From Campylobacterota bacterium (lineage in GTDB: Bacteria; Campylobacterota; Campylobacteria; Campylobacterales; Sulfurovaceae), in NCBI GenBank assembly GCA_030595845.1, contig JAUVCL010000070.1, positions 1 to 9,937 on the forward strand: DNA of 9,937 nucleotides, in the 5' to 3' direction. Positions 1 to 8,293 of this stretch are shown here, piece after piece. Under the pieces are notes generated by a model, which made no database searches, was not told the DNA's origin, and saw nothing but the letters and a program-made list of their open reading frames with translations. Position numbers and translations under genes: made by a program. The first letter of the stretch is position 1. Every line of letters starts with the position of its first letter.

Positions 1-617
1 GCTGCGGCAAGAAGGTTTTCACTGGCTTCAAGTTCACCTTTAGAGTTGATCACTTTGGCACGTCTTTCCCGCTCTGCTTCTGCTTGTTTAGCAATAGCCC
101 GTACCATACTCTCATCAAGGTCAATATGTTTGATCTCAACATTGGATATCTTGATCCCCCAAGTATCTGTCTGCTTGTCCAGTATCTGCTGGATATCAGA
201 GTTCAGTCTCTCACGTTCAGCAAGCATTTCATCGAGTTCATGTCCACCCAACACAGAACGCAGGGTTGTCTGAGCAAGCTGGCTGGTAGCATCATAAAAA
301 TTCTCCACCTGTATAATCGCCTTTTCAGGATCTATCACCCGAAAATAGACCACAGCATTAACATGTACAGAGACATTATCATGCGAAATAACATCCTGTG
401 TCGGAACATCCAGAACGATAGTACGAAGATCTACACGTACCATCTGTTGGATACCCGGTATCAAAATGATCAGTCCCGGACCTTTTACTCCGGTAAAACG
501 GCCAAGAGTAAAGACTACTCCACGCTGGTATTCCCGTAAAATTCGTATGGCAGCCACTAAGATGACAAGCACTAACAGTGCAATATAAAGTCCGGTCATG
601 GGTATAACAGGTAACAT
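1..617 (-). CDS. Slipin / stomatin-like SPFH-domain membrane protein (C-terminus cut by window edge)
   Basis: Membrane scaffold protein of the SPFH family. About 205 residues are visible, starting MLPVIPMTGLYIALLVLVIL. One N-terminal membrane segment (about residues 8-26) is followed by the typical slipin run REYQRGVVFTLGRF, then GPGLIILIPGIQQMVRVDLR, VPTQDVISHDNVSVHVNAVV and YFRVIDPEKA. The coiled-coil part with AKQAEAERERRAKVI runs into the window edge. Family members are about 250-260 residues, so about 50 are missing. The start is ATG at 617, with AAGGAG 6 nt upstream lying inside the end of the nfeD gene; only 3 nt separate the two genes, so they are co-transcribed and probably translationally coupled. 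Slipins are the known partners of long-form NfeD; in Pyrococcus the NfeD protease cleaves the hydrophobic C-terminus of its stomatin, a region not visible here. Likely role: organising membrane microdomains or membrane quality control. Confidence 0.93.
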   Translation of the reverse strand, partial: MLPVIPMTGLYIALLVLVILVAAIRILREYQRGVVFTLGRFTGVKGPGLIILIPGIQQMVRVDLRTIVLDVPTQDVISHDNVSVHVNAVVYFRVIDPEKAIIQVENFYDATSQLAQTTLRSVLGGHELDEMLAERERLNSDIQQILDKQTDTWGIKISNVEIKHIDLDESMVRAIAKQAEAERERRAKVINSKGELEASENLLAA

Positions 618-620
618 AAT

Positions 621-1916
621 TTACTCCTTCATTGGATTTACATGTAGTACCAAGCCAGATAGACTCTCTACACGTACGTTTTGACCAACTTCAAGCACTA
701 CATCTGATGTTGCATACCATATCTCGCCATGACAGCGGACACGGTATTCATTTTTCATCGATTCAAGTACTTCGGCTGTGGCACCGACCATTTCATCCAT
801 TCCCGTAACTACTTTTAACGATCTGGAATGCAGTAGAAACCGTAAAACAAAGATAAAGAATCCCAAAGAAACCAGAGAAAAAGCAATGATCAGAGGAATA
901 GAGACTCCGCTTCCAAGCGTTTCAGCATCAAATAGCAACAGTGACCCAAAGGCAAAAGCAGCAACACCGCCAATACCCAAAATACCAAATCCGACAATCA
1001 GCACTTCTGCAACCATAAAGGCAATGCCCAAAATGATTAACAACAGTCCAGCATAATTAAATGGGATCATATTCAACGCATAAAGTGCGATCACCCCAGC
1101 TATCACTCCTATGACTCCGGGGAATATAGCCCCTGGATTCATTAACTCAAAAAAGATACCGTAAATGGCTATAAGTAGAAAAATATAAGCAATATTGGGA
1201 TTGGTGATAATAGACAAAAACTGGGTTTTCCAATCTGCCTCAAAAGTTTGTATCAGAGCACCTTTGGTTCTAAGTATCAACTTTTTGCCAGAGACAGTCA
1301 CACTTCTACCTTCAAGTTTTTCCAGTAGTTCATGGGTATCTTCAGCCATTAGCTCAATGACACCAAAACGTAAAGCATCTTTGGCAGAGATACTTTTGGC
1401 TTCCTTTACAGCTTCCAGTGCCCAAGAGACGTTACGGTCATTCAACTCAGCCAGACTTTTAATATAGGCCATAGCATCATTAATCGCTTTTTTTTCAAGT
1501 GTAGAAGGAGCAGAGGTATTTAAATCTGGAATTTTTGGTGTGGGCATCAAATTAACAGGTGTTGCCGCACCAAGGTTGGTTCCAGGTGCCATGACTGCCA
1601 CATGGGAAGCATAAAGAAGATAGGTGCCTGCACTGGCTGCACGTGCACCTTTAGGAGAGACATACATGATAACAGGGAAAGTACTGTTTGTGATCTCCTG
1701 TATCATCTCCCTCATGGAGCTCGAAAGACCTCCTGGAGTATCCAATTCTATCAGCATCATTTGAGAATTTTGCTGTATTGCAGTTCTCATACCCTCTTTT
1801 AAATAGTAACTACTAGCTGGACCAATCGTACCTTTTATCTCTAGTTTAATGATCGTAGGAGGAGTAGCGAAGAGTGGTAAAAGTATCAGAAGTAATAAAG
1901 AAAGTAACCGTTTCAT
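621..1916 (-). CDS. nfeD: NfeD1b-type membrane-bound ClpP-class serine protease
   Basis: Long-form NfeD of 431 residues. A signal peptide or anchor (MKRLLSLLLLILLPLFATPP) precedes a ClpP-like domain (about 20-225). It shows LIELDTPGG (oxyanion/substrate region), the nucleophile Ser95 in GARAASAGTYLLYA, and the general-base lysine region EKKAINDAMAYIKSLAE (Lys142 or Lys143), i.e. the Ser-Lys dyad of this family. Next come a membrane block of four to five segments (about 235-362) and a C-terminal OB-fold domain (about 370-431, with GATAEVL and GEIWYA). The frame is also open from a GTG at 1925, but ATG at 1916 is preferred: AGGTGG lies 5 nt upstream of it, whereas that same sequence contains the GTG. 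A good sigma-70 promoter lies upstream at 1966-1995. The slipin gene follows after 3 nt, the standard NfeD1b/slipin operon. Confidence 0.94.
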   Translation of the reverse strand: MKRLLSLLLLILLPLFATPPTIIKLEIKGTIGPASSYYLKEGMRTAIQQNSQMMLIELDTPGGLSSSMREMIQEITNSTFPVIMYVSPKGARAASAGTYLLYASHVAVMAPGTNLGAATPVNLMPTPKIPDLNTSAPSTLEKKAINDAMAYIKSLAELNDRNVSWALEAVKEAKSISAKDALRFGVIELMAEDTHELLEKLEGRSVTVSGKKLILRTKGALIQTFEADWKTQFLSIITNPNIAYIFLLIAIYGIFFELMNPGAIFPGVIGVIAGVIALYALNMIPFNYAGLLLIILGIAFMVAEVLIVGFGILGIGGVAAFAFGSLLLFDAETLGSGVSIPLIIAFSLVSLGFFIFVLRFLLHSRSLKVVTGMDEMVGATAEVLESMKNEYRVRCHGEIWYATSDVVLEVGQNVRVESLSGLVLHVNPMKE

Positions 1917-1965
1917 CTTATCCACCTGTTAATTCAGTCTTAAAGATATCTATAGAGCCTTCTGA

Positions 1966-1995
1966 ATAATAGCCAATAAGGAGAAAAAAAGTCAA
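1966..1995 (-). promoter_or_regulatory. Sigma-70-type promoter of the nfeD-slipin operon
   Basis: On the minus strand, TTGACT (1995-1990) and TATTAT (1971-1966) are separated by 18 nt. Predicted transcription start is near 1959, giving a leader of about 43 nt before the nfeD ATG at 1916. This is the best -35/-10 pair in the window. Confidence 0.65.
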
Positions 1996-1996
1996 G

Positions 1997-2007
1997 TGCT
2001 ATAAAAT
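1997..2007 (+). promoter_or_regulatory. TG-extended -10 box in front of the phosphodiesterase gene
   Basis: TG-C-TATAAAAT ends directly against the ATG at 2008. No convincing -35 is visible. If it is used, transcription would begin at about 2012, inside the longer reading frame. The real start codon would then be the ATG at 2026, or the -10 resemblance is accidental. It lies back to back with the nfeD promoter. Confidence 0.35.
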
Positions 2008-2784
2008 ATGGATAAAATAAAGATTATGAACTTTTTAAAACTTTTTAAAAAACCAAACCTTATCGCAGCACATAGAGGTGATCGCTCACAAAAACCGGAA
2101 AATACCTTAAGTGCTCTTGTATCAAGTATCGGTAAATGTGACTTTATTGAGATCGATATACAGCTTACAAAAGATTTGGTGCCAGTTATCATACATGATG
2201 ATACACTTGAACGAACCTCAAATGTATCAAAAATAGAGAAGTTTAAAAATCGATCACCATGGAAAGTCTCTGATTTTACAGAAGAAGAACTTCAAAGCCT
2301 CGATTTTGGCAGCTGGTTTAATCATAAATATAAGCCGCTTCTTACTTTGGGGAAAGCACTATCATTTGTCAAAGACAATCACCAATTTTTAAATATAGAG
2401 ATCAAAGATATGTCTAGTTCTTTTAAAGATGTTACAGTTGTTGATATCATAATCGATATGATCAGTAAAACGCAAACTGAGCATTTGATACTGATATCAT
2501 CCTTTTACCACCCCTATCTTTCGATGTGTAAAAAACGCTCTCCCAAAATACCTACAGCCGCTTTACAAAAGTACCAACATCCAAATATGCTCATCGATTA
2601 TCTTCATACTTTGCATGTGGATGCTTATCATCCTCAAGATATGATTACAAACCAAAAAACAGTATCAAGCTTAAGAGAAGCCGGTTTCTTTGTCAATGTC
2701 TTTGCTGTCAATAAAACAAAGCGGAAAAAGGAGTTATTTGACTGGGGTGTTAATGGTGTTTTTACCGACTTTTTAGAAACATAA
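2008..2784 (+). CDS. Glycerophosphodiester phosphodiesterase (GDPD family), cytoplasmic
   Basis: 258-residue TIM-barrel enzyme that hydrolyses deacylated phospholipids (glycerophosphodiesters) to glycerol-3-phosphate and an alcohol. The family motifs are all present: catalytic His22-Arg23 in AAHRGD, PENT (Glu31), metal ligands Glu48 and Asp50 in FIEIDIQLTKD, catalytic His63-Asp64 in VIIHDDTLERTS, the third metal ligand Glu131 in NIEIK, and the C-terminal GVFTDF. There is no signal peptide, so it is a UgpQ-like cytoplasmic form of normal length. The start is uncertain: ATG 2008 has no Shine-Dalgarno within 12 nt and sits directly behind a -10-like box, and ATG 2026 (MNFLKLFKKPNLIAAHRG) removes only six non-conserved residues. 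The gene is monocistronic, diverging from nfeD and converging on the universal stress gene. It fits the lipid-turnover theme of its neighbours but is not in an operon with them. Confidence 0.92.
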   Translation: MDKIKIMNFLKLFKKPNLIAAHRGDRSQKPENTLSALVSSIGKCDFIEIDIQLTKDLVPVIIHDDTLERTSNVSKIEKFKNRSPWKVSDFTEEELQSLDFGSWFNHKYKPLLTLGKALSFVKDNHQFLNIEIKDMSSSFKDVTVVDIIIDMISKTQTEHLILISSFYHPYLSMCKKRSPKIPTAALQKYQHPNMLIDYLHTLHVDAYHPQDMITNQKTVSSLREAGFFVNVFAVNKTKRKKELFDWGVNGVFTDFLET

Positions 2785-2796
2785 ATAGAGACTTAA

Positions 2797-2810
2797 AAAA
2801 GTGTTCTTTT
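2797..2810. terminator. Weak AT-rich hairpin between convergent genes
   Basis: AAAAG / TGTT loop / CTTTT forms a 5-bp stem between the stop codons of two convergent genes (2784 and 2825). On the minus strand it ends CTTTTTT, which resembles a short intrinsic terminator. The stem is weak, so this is only a candidate bidirectional terminator. Confidence 0.3.
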
Positions 2811-2824
2811 ACATAAATTAAATT

Positions 2825-3688
2825 CTATGGCACATATATCAACACATCACTCGTTGTCTCTCTTAAAATATAAGTTGCTACGCTTCCTAATAATGCTTTA
2901 AAACCTGAAGTACCACGAGAACCTACAACCACCAGGTCATAGCGATCTTTATTGGTATATTTTACCAATGCTGCTTTAGAGTCTAATTCATCGTCTATGA
3001 CCTCTCCTATTTTGACAGAAACTTCTTTTATAAACTTTTTCATCTCTTTTTTAGCAGAAGATAGAGCCACATTGTTATATTCTGAAATCTCAGGACCCAT
3101 AGTGGCATAAGGTGCTTCCATGGCATAAACCGTTTGAAAAGCATTTACAATATTTATTTTTAAAGTTGGGAAAACTTTTTTTGCAAATAAAATACTCTGT
3201 TTTGATTGCATTTGAAAGTCTGTTGGCGCTACTATATTTTTATAAGCTCGTGCTGCATTGTTTTTTACGACCAACACAGGTAAATGACTTTGATGTACTA
3301 CTTTTTGTACTATGCTTCCCAAAAATCTTTTTTTACTTTTTGTCTTACTGTGCGCTCCCAATACCATCATATCTGCTTTGGACCATTTTGCTGCACACAA
3401 TATCAGATCATCCGCATCATCCTCTTTCACATAAATGAAATAAGGTACTTTCTTATCCCTATTCAAAACTTTTAGCTTTTTTTCTATCGTCTTACTGATC
3501 CCTTTGATATCAATGTCAAACTCTTTTGAACCAAAATAGCTTGGTACAGATAACCAAGGCGTTTCTACAGCATGAACGATAAACAGTTCAGCTTCATTTT
3601 CCCTAGCAATGTCCCATGCTCTCTTTAAAACATTATCTGATTTTTCTAAAACATCAATACCAACAAGAATTCTTTTTATTTTTTTCAT
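2825..3688 (-). CDS. Universal stress protein with two tandem UspA domains
   Basis: 287 residues consisting of two consecutive Usp domains. The first begins MKKIKRILVGIDVLEKSDNV and ends around LPVLVVKNN; the second begins YKNIVAPTDFQMQSKQSILF and ends DVLIYVP. The second domain carries an ATP-loop-like glycine motif, VVGSRGTSGFKALLGS. The first is degenerate (VLGAHSKTKSKKRFLGS), with the second glycine of the G-x2-G pair replaced by serine, so nucleotide binding may be confined to the C-terminal half. ATG 3688 is chosen because AAAGGG lies 9 nt upstream and the Usp fold starts immediately after it; an in-frame ATG at 3733 would add 15 residues with no family resemblance. It lies 121 nt behind the acyltransferase-hydrolase gene on the same strand. 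I see no strong promoter of its own in the AT-rich gap, so read-through from the lipid operon is possible. Confidence 0.9.
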   Translation of the reverse strand: MKKIKRILVGIDVLEKSDNVLKRAWDIARENEAELFIVHAVETPWLSVPSYFGSKEFDIDIKGISKTIEKKLKVLNRDKKVPYFIYVKEDDADDLILCAAKWSKADMMVLGAHSKTKSKKRFLGSIVQKVVHQSHLPVLVVKNNAARAYKNIVAPTDFQMQSKQSILFAKKVFPTLKINIVNAFQTVYAMEAPYATMGPEISEYNNVALSSAKKEMKKFIKEVSVKIGEVIDDELDSKAALVKYTNKDRYDLVVVGSRGTSGFKALLGSVATYILRETTSDVLIYVP

Positions 3689-3809
3689 ACGATACAACCC
3701 TTTAATCAAAATTTTATTACAAACTATATTCATATTTGTTATCTTTATAATATCATAAATTTAGATATAAAGTATAGGAAGCTTATTCCAACTTCTACTC
3801 TCCTTACCT

Positions 3810-5933
3810 TTACTTTGGGGTATGATTTGATATAAAATTCTTGATCGCTTCAAACACTTCAGTAAAGCCCTCATCAGCCAGTATGCCATGTTTTTTTCTT
3901 GGAAGTAGAAGTAATTTTTTATCTTTTGACTTAATTTTGTCATAGATGAGTCGGGCACTTTTTCGTTTGACTATAGGATCATTATCTCCCTGGATGATAA
4001 GTATGGGTGCTTTAATATTTTTCAGTACACTTTGCACTTGACTCATGAGCTTTTCCATCTGTGCTACGGAAGCGAGTGGATGCTTCAGATAGTTTACTGA
4101 AGGATTTTCTGTATGTGAATTGTCTATCCATTCATTAATACCTTTTGCATTTAGATAGGCTATCATTTCATTAAAAAAATGTAAAGTCGGTACAACGTAA
4201 GAAACCCGTAGATCGTGTAGCTTAAGTGCAGAATTTAAGGCTATGACACCGTCTACTTTATGTTGTGCTGCATGATCAAGTGCCAGTAATCCCCCCATAG
4301 AAAAACCACCAATGAAAACTTTGTCACACACTTGTCTCATAGCAGTAAATGCACGTTCAAAGTCTGTATCCCAGTCCTGAGCACTTACGTTTTTCAATGC
4401 CTCAGGGTCTGTTCCATGCCCACGAAGTCTTGGTACATAAACATTAATTCCGTTACTAAATAAATACTCCGCTAAGGTTTGTATCTCTTTAGGTGCGGCC
4501 ATATATCCATGAGAGAAGACCACACCTACATCATTTTTATCATCACAAAGGACAATAGGAGCACCTTTGTCTTCGGAAGTGGGTGAGTGACTTCTATACT
4601 CTTTATATTCTTCTTCAAAATACTCCCATTCTCTTTGGCGTAAATGGTTGAAGTTATCTTCTTTTAACTCTTCTTCTGTGTATTTACTGTTTGATATTGC
4701 CATCTCAACGATGGGCTCTTGCCATTTGATCTCATTTAAAATGACTTGCATGGTATTTTTAACCCTCACTTTATGAAATGGATACTCTTTTTCAAGTAAA
4801 GATCTGTCAAAGAGATACTCCCCATCACTGTCTAGATAAAGTATCTGCTGTTTGATCGCTATTTCAATTGCTGATCTGAAGGGTTCATAATTGTCATCAA
4901 GTATGAGTTTAAACAGATCTTCTTTTAGTTCATTATGAAGATTATAATCATCAAACAGTCTCAATGAACGGACATTTTTATAAATAAGTGTTTTCAAATA
5001 GGAAGGACAAACCTTCACCGTTGGCATGGTTACCAAAGACAAAAGAAAGATATGATCAAAATGTATTTGCATTTGAGAATAGACCCGTTTCATCATAGTA
5101 TTGGTAAGCACTTTACGTTTTGTGTCTATAAAACGATCGACTCTCTCTTTATCGTAAATACCACCTTCTTCACTCATGATGTCTTCGACATAGCTATCGA
5201 GTTCTATAGCCTTACCAAAACGTATATTCATATGTGCATCCATCAAAAGATTTACTTCTATCTCAAGTTCTTCAAAAAGTCTTCTATCCCGCTGATGCAC
5301 CATACTGTCGATCCAAACTAGAAAACGGTTTTTCCCAGGTCTTATGGGATAATAGGTAATAGAGACAGGTACTACTTTAATATTTAACGCTGTGTCTATT
5401 TTTTCACTGTCTAACTCCATAGCAGAGCAAAATTCTTTCAGCGCATCATCTTTTTTTATTTTTGCTCTTATTTGGAGTATCTTTGTTTTTAGTGCCATCA
5501 CTGCAGCACCCGTGTGTATGGGACCTTCATACTCTGGTGAATGGGTACAGAATTCACCCTCATCAAAGGTGATTCTTTTGTTTTTCACCATATATCCTTC
5601 AGGGTATATCACCCAGTCAGACTTCCCGGAAAGAAGATCTTCCACAATGATGCAGTCACGTGCCTTGTTTTTGTTAGATATCGTTCCAACCCAAGACATA
5701 TATTTGCCCAAGAGACCTACAAATACATCATCATCTGCTAAAGAACGGGAAACACGTCCATATTCTTTATAGAGCATATGGGGTACTACAAATGTTTCAA
5801 ATCGTGTAAAGTGGTTTGCAACAAAAAGGACAGGAGACTCGGGTAATGCTTCTCCAGATATGGTGATATTAGCGCCAGAAAGCTTTCTCACCAAACCTAT
5901 AACAAGTGATGAAAATGCAAATGCCATACGCAT
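3810..5933 (-). CDS. Fusion protein: PlsC-like lysophospholipid acyltransferase plus alpha/beta hydrolase
   Basis: 707 residues with two catalytic domains. N-terminal LPLAT-type acyltransferase (about 20-245): VLFVANHFTRFETF holds His41, but the acidic residue of the HX4D motif is Glu46. YPEG (110-113) corresponds to the FPEG glycerophosphate-binding motif, and VVPVSITYYP resembles the later PlsC motif. A helical, acidic linker with no recognised domain spans about 250-460. C-terminal alpha/beta hydrolase of the monoacylglycerol lipase/carboxylesterase type (about 465-705): oxyanion HG in VVFSHGYMA, RLRGHG, nucleophile Ser545 in GFSMGG, acid Asp652 in IIQGDNDPIV, and His682 in KKHGILADEG. All three catalytic positions are intact. 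The start lies 2 nt after the stop of the acyl-CoA dehydrogenase with AAAGGC 8 nt upstream, so the two are translationally linked. Likely job: acyl transfer and/or release of acyl chains from lipid esters, feeding or using the acyl-CoA pool. Exact substrates cannot be told from sequence. Confidence 0.88.
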   Translation of the reverse strand: MRMAFAFSSLVIGLVRKLSGANITISGEALPESPVLFVANHFTRFETFVVPHMLYKEYGRVSRSLADDDVFVGLLGKYMSWVGTISNKNKARDCIIVEDLLSGKSDWVIYPEGYMVKNKRITFDEGEFCTHSPEYEGPIHTGAAVMALKTKILQIRAKIKKDDALKEFCSAMELDSEKIDTALNIKVVPVSITYYPIRPGKNRFLVWIDSMVHQRDRRLFEELEIEVNLLMDAHMNIRFGKAIELDSYVEDIMSEEGGIYDKERVDRFIDTKRKVLTNTMMKRVYSQMQIHFDHIFLLSLVTMPTVKVCPSYLKTLIYKNVRSLRLFDDYNLHNELKEDLFKLILDDNYEPFRSAIEIAIKQQILYLDSDGEYLFDRSLLEKEYPFHKVRVKNTMQVILNEIKWQEPIVEMAISNSKYTEEELKEDNFNHLRQREWEYFEEEYKEYRSHSPTSEDKGAPIVLCDDKNDVGVVFSHGYMAAPKEIQTLAEYLFSNGINVYVPRLRGHGTDPEALKNVSAQDWDTDFERAFTAMRQVCDKVFIGGFSMGGLLALDHAAQHKVDGVIALNSALKLHDLRVSYVVPTLHFFNEMIAYLNAKGINEWIDNSHTENPSVNYLKHPLASVAQMEKLMSQVQSVLKNIKAPILIIQGDNDPIVKRKSARLIYDKIKSKDKKLLLLPRKKHGILADEGFTEVFEAIKNFISNHTPK

Positions 5934-5935
5934 AC

Positions 5936-8263
5936 TTAAGCCTTTTGGGTTTTTCTTCTAAAATAATCATCATGACTAAAAGCGTCTACCGTGATGATCT
6001 CATGCTGTAAGACCCTTGCTTCCTGGAGTTGTTTTTTCTCACTCTGGGTTAATCGTTCTTCTTTTTTTTCTCTATCAAGCAGTTCTTTTATCTCCTGCAT
6101 GGCATGTGTTGCTTCCAAAAGCTGTGTTGGACGTTCACCCATATAAATGTTTGAACACACACGCTCTCTTATCTTGTCATCTTCACACAGCAATGTGGCG
6201 ATATGATGAAGACTTGCATCTTTGATAGTTTTACCCATTGGATTGATACGTGATACAAAGCCAAGAAATCTAAACGGTATACCCATGATTCCTGGCATAA
6301 GGTTTTTAAGTATTCCTCTAAAAGCCACATCTATCTTACCAAAAGCATCCTCTACTGCTATCTCTAAAAATACTACATCACTTTTTTGTCTGCCTTCTTC
6401 TTCATAACGTTTTAATGCCGCGGTAATAAAAAACATTTGTGCCAAAATATCTCCAAACCTGCCCGAAACAGACTCTCTGCGTTTAAGTGATGCACCCATC
6501 AGTCCCAATGCTATATCAGAAAGAAAGGCAAACTTCGCAGATGCCCAGGCAAGTTTTTGCTCATAACGTCCGGCTTTGCCTTTAGAAGTACTCACATGGA
6601 CATAACCACGGGTAATGCCCAGCACATAATATCTGGCTTTATTTCGTACCACATGCCCTATGTGTGCAAAGAGTAAGGTATCAAAGGCTTTCACATCTCC
6701 TGCTTCAAGTGCTTCTATCTGTGCATATGCGTAAGGATGACAGCGTATCATTCCCTGCCCGAACATAATGAGCGTACGTGTCATAATGTTTGCACCCTCA
6801 ACGGTAATGGCAACGGGTGCACCAAAGTAGGCATGTGCCAGTAAGTTTCTCGGACCTCTGGAAATGGCTGCACCCCCTTGTATATCCATAGCATCCATCA
6901 CATTTTTTCTAAACATTTCTGTACTATGATACTTCATAATGGCATTGGCAACAGCAGGTTTTTTACCTGCATTAATAGCCCCAAGTGTAAAAGTTTTTGC
7001 TGCGTCGAGCACATATGTACTCGCACCCAAACGTCCTAAGACTTCCGCTATACCCTCAAACTTCGATATACTCAGTCCAAACTGATACCGCACTACAGAA
7101 TACGTAGAAGAGACATACGTAGCAAGTTTAGATCCACCTGTACTTGTAGACGGAAGTGATATTCCACGTCCTACAGCTAAAGACTCCATGAGCATACGCC
7201 AACCATTGCCTAAACCTGACTCTCCACCGATGACATCATCTAAGCCAATGATGACATCTTTGCCAAGAAGTGGTGCATTCACAAAAGGTACATTAAGCGG
7301 ATCATGTCTTTGTGTCTGATCAACACCTTCTTTTTTGGCATCAACAAGTGCACAGGTAATACCTCTCTCCTTACCCTCACCTAAAATATTTTGAGGGTCT
7401 TTGAGTACAAAAGCTAAACCTATCACTGTTGCTATAGAGGAGAGTGTAATGTAACGCTTATCAAAGTTCAACCTTATCTTCACTTCACCCTCATCATTCT
7501 TAAAGACCACACCATCAGACTGTATGGCTCCTGCATCGGACCCTGCTTCGGGTTCTGTCAGTGCAAAACATGGGATCTCACGTCCGTCTGCAAGTCTGGG
7601 TAAGTAGTAGTCTTTTTGAGTATCAAGCCCATAGTGTAAAAGCAGTTCAGCAGGTCCAAGAGAGTTGGGTACCATTACCGTAATCGCAAGAACTTGTGAG
7701 TGTGATGCCAATTTTTCTATAACGCAGGAGTGTCCATAGGCAGAAAAACCAAGTCCACCATACTCTTTTGGAATGATCATTCCAAAAAACTTTTTCTCTT
7801 TGATATACTTCCATACTTCTTCTGGCAAGTCTCTACTCTCAAACACTTCCCAGTCAGAAGTCATTGCACATACTTCATTCACTTCATTGTCTATAAAGGC
7901 TTGTTCTTCTTCTGTTAGCCTAGGATAGGGATTTTCAAATATTTTTTTAAAGTCAGGTTTACCAGAAAAAAGTTCACCTTCTACCCATACATCCCCTGCT
8001 CTCAAAGCTATTTTTTCTGTGTCTGATATTTTAGGGAGTAAGCCCTTTTTTTCAATGAATTTAAAGAGATTTTGAGTGATGAGTTTGACACGTGTTGGTT
8101 TATGTAGAAAGACTACAGCAACAAGTGCAAGAGGTACAAACCAGAAATAAGACACGCCACAGCCTAGCAAAAACAAAGCGACAGCGACAAACCAAACCCA
8201 CAAAGGAGCAGCAAAAAACGCTAATCCTATTGCAACTACAATCACCAAGAGTAAAAGAGCCAT
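5936..8263 (-). CDS. fadE: FadE-type acyl-CoA dehydrogenase, membrane-anchored
   Basis: 775-residue flavoenzyme resembling the long gamma-proteobacterial FadE (about 814 residues), which makes trans-2-enoyl-CoA from acyl-CoA. Two to three hydrophobic segments (about 2-55) precede the enzyme core. Visible motifs: FFGMIIPKEYGGLGFS, the acyl-CoA dehydrogenase signature CFALTEPEAGSDAGA (about 232-246), ESLAVGRGISLPS, DIQGGAAISRGPRN (about 460-473), and VEGANIMTRTLIMFGQGMIR (488-507). Glu489 there stands where acyl-CoA dehydrogenases of the medium-chain type keep their catalytic base. The C-terminal extension after about 510 matches the FadE-specific domain (DUF1974). ATG 8263 is chosen because GGAGG lies 6 nt upstream; the adjacent in-frame GTG at 8266 would be too close. 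It is the first gene of the operon, with the acyltransferase-hydrolase fusion 2 nt behind. No other beta-oxidation genes are in the window. Confidence 0.93.
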   Translation of the reverse strand: MALLLLVIVVAIGLAFFAAPLWVWFVAVALFLLGCGVSYFWFVPLALVAVVFLHKPTRVKLITQNLFKFIEKKGLLPKISDTEKIALRAGDVWVEGELFSGKPDFKKIFENPYPRLTEEEQAFIDNEVNEVCAMTSDWEVFESRDLPEEVWKYIKEKKFFGMIIPKEYGGLGFSAYGHSCVIEKLASHSQVLAITVMVPNSLGPAELLLHYGLDTQKDYYLPRLADGREIPCFALTEPEAGSDAGAIQSDGVVFKNDEGEVKIRLNFDKRYITLSSIATVIGLAFVLKDPQNILGEGKERGITCALVDAKKEGVDQTQRHDPLNVPFVNAPLLGKDVIIGLDDVIGGESGLGNGWRMLMESLAVGRGISLPSTSTGGSKLATYVSSTYSVVRYQFGLSISKFEGIAEVLGRLGASTYVLDAAKTFTLGAINAGKKPAVANAIMKYHSTEMFRKNVMDAMDIQGGAAISRGPRNLLAHAYFGAPVAITVEGANIMTRTLIMFGQGMIRCHPYAYAQIEALEAGDVKAFDTLLFAHIGHVVRNKARYYVLGITRGYVHVSTSKGKAGRYEQKLAWASAKFAFLSDIALGLMGASLKRRESVSGRFGDILAQMFFITAALKRYEEEGRQKSDVVFLEIAVEDAFGKIDVAFRGILKNLMPGIMGIPFRFLGFVSRINPMGKTIKDASLHHIATLLCEDDKIRERVCSNIYMGERPTQLLEATHAMQEIKELLDREKKEERLTQSEKKQLQEARVLQHEIITVDAFSHDDYFRRKTQKA

Positions 8264-8293
8264 CACATACCTCCGTAGGGTTATTTATTGTTT

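Noticed and set aside
84..539. Open plus-strand frame of 151 codons antisense to the slipin gene
   Set aside because: It lies wholly opposite a clear SPFH protein and its translation has no family character; it is a shadow frame.
1917..1925. GTG at 1925 as the nfeD start
   Set aside because: The GTG is part of the AGGTGG sequence best explained as the ribosome binding site of ATG 1916.
3689..3809. Possible promoter for the universal stress gene (TATTAT and TAATAA boxes)
   Set aside because: The stretch is so AT-rich that -10-like hexamers are expected by chance, and no -35 partner was found.
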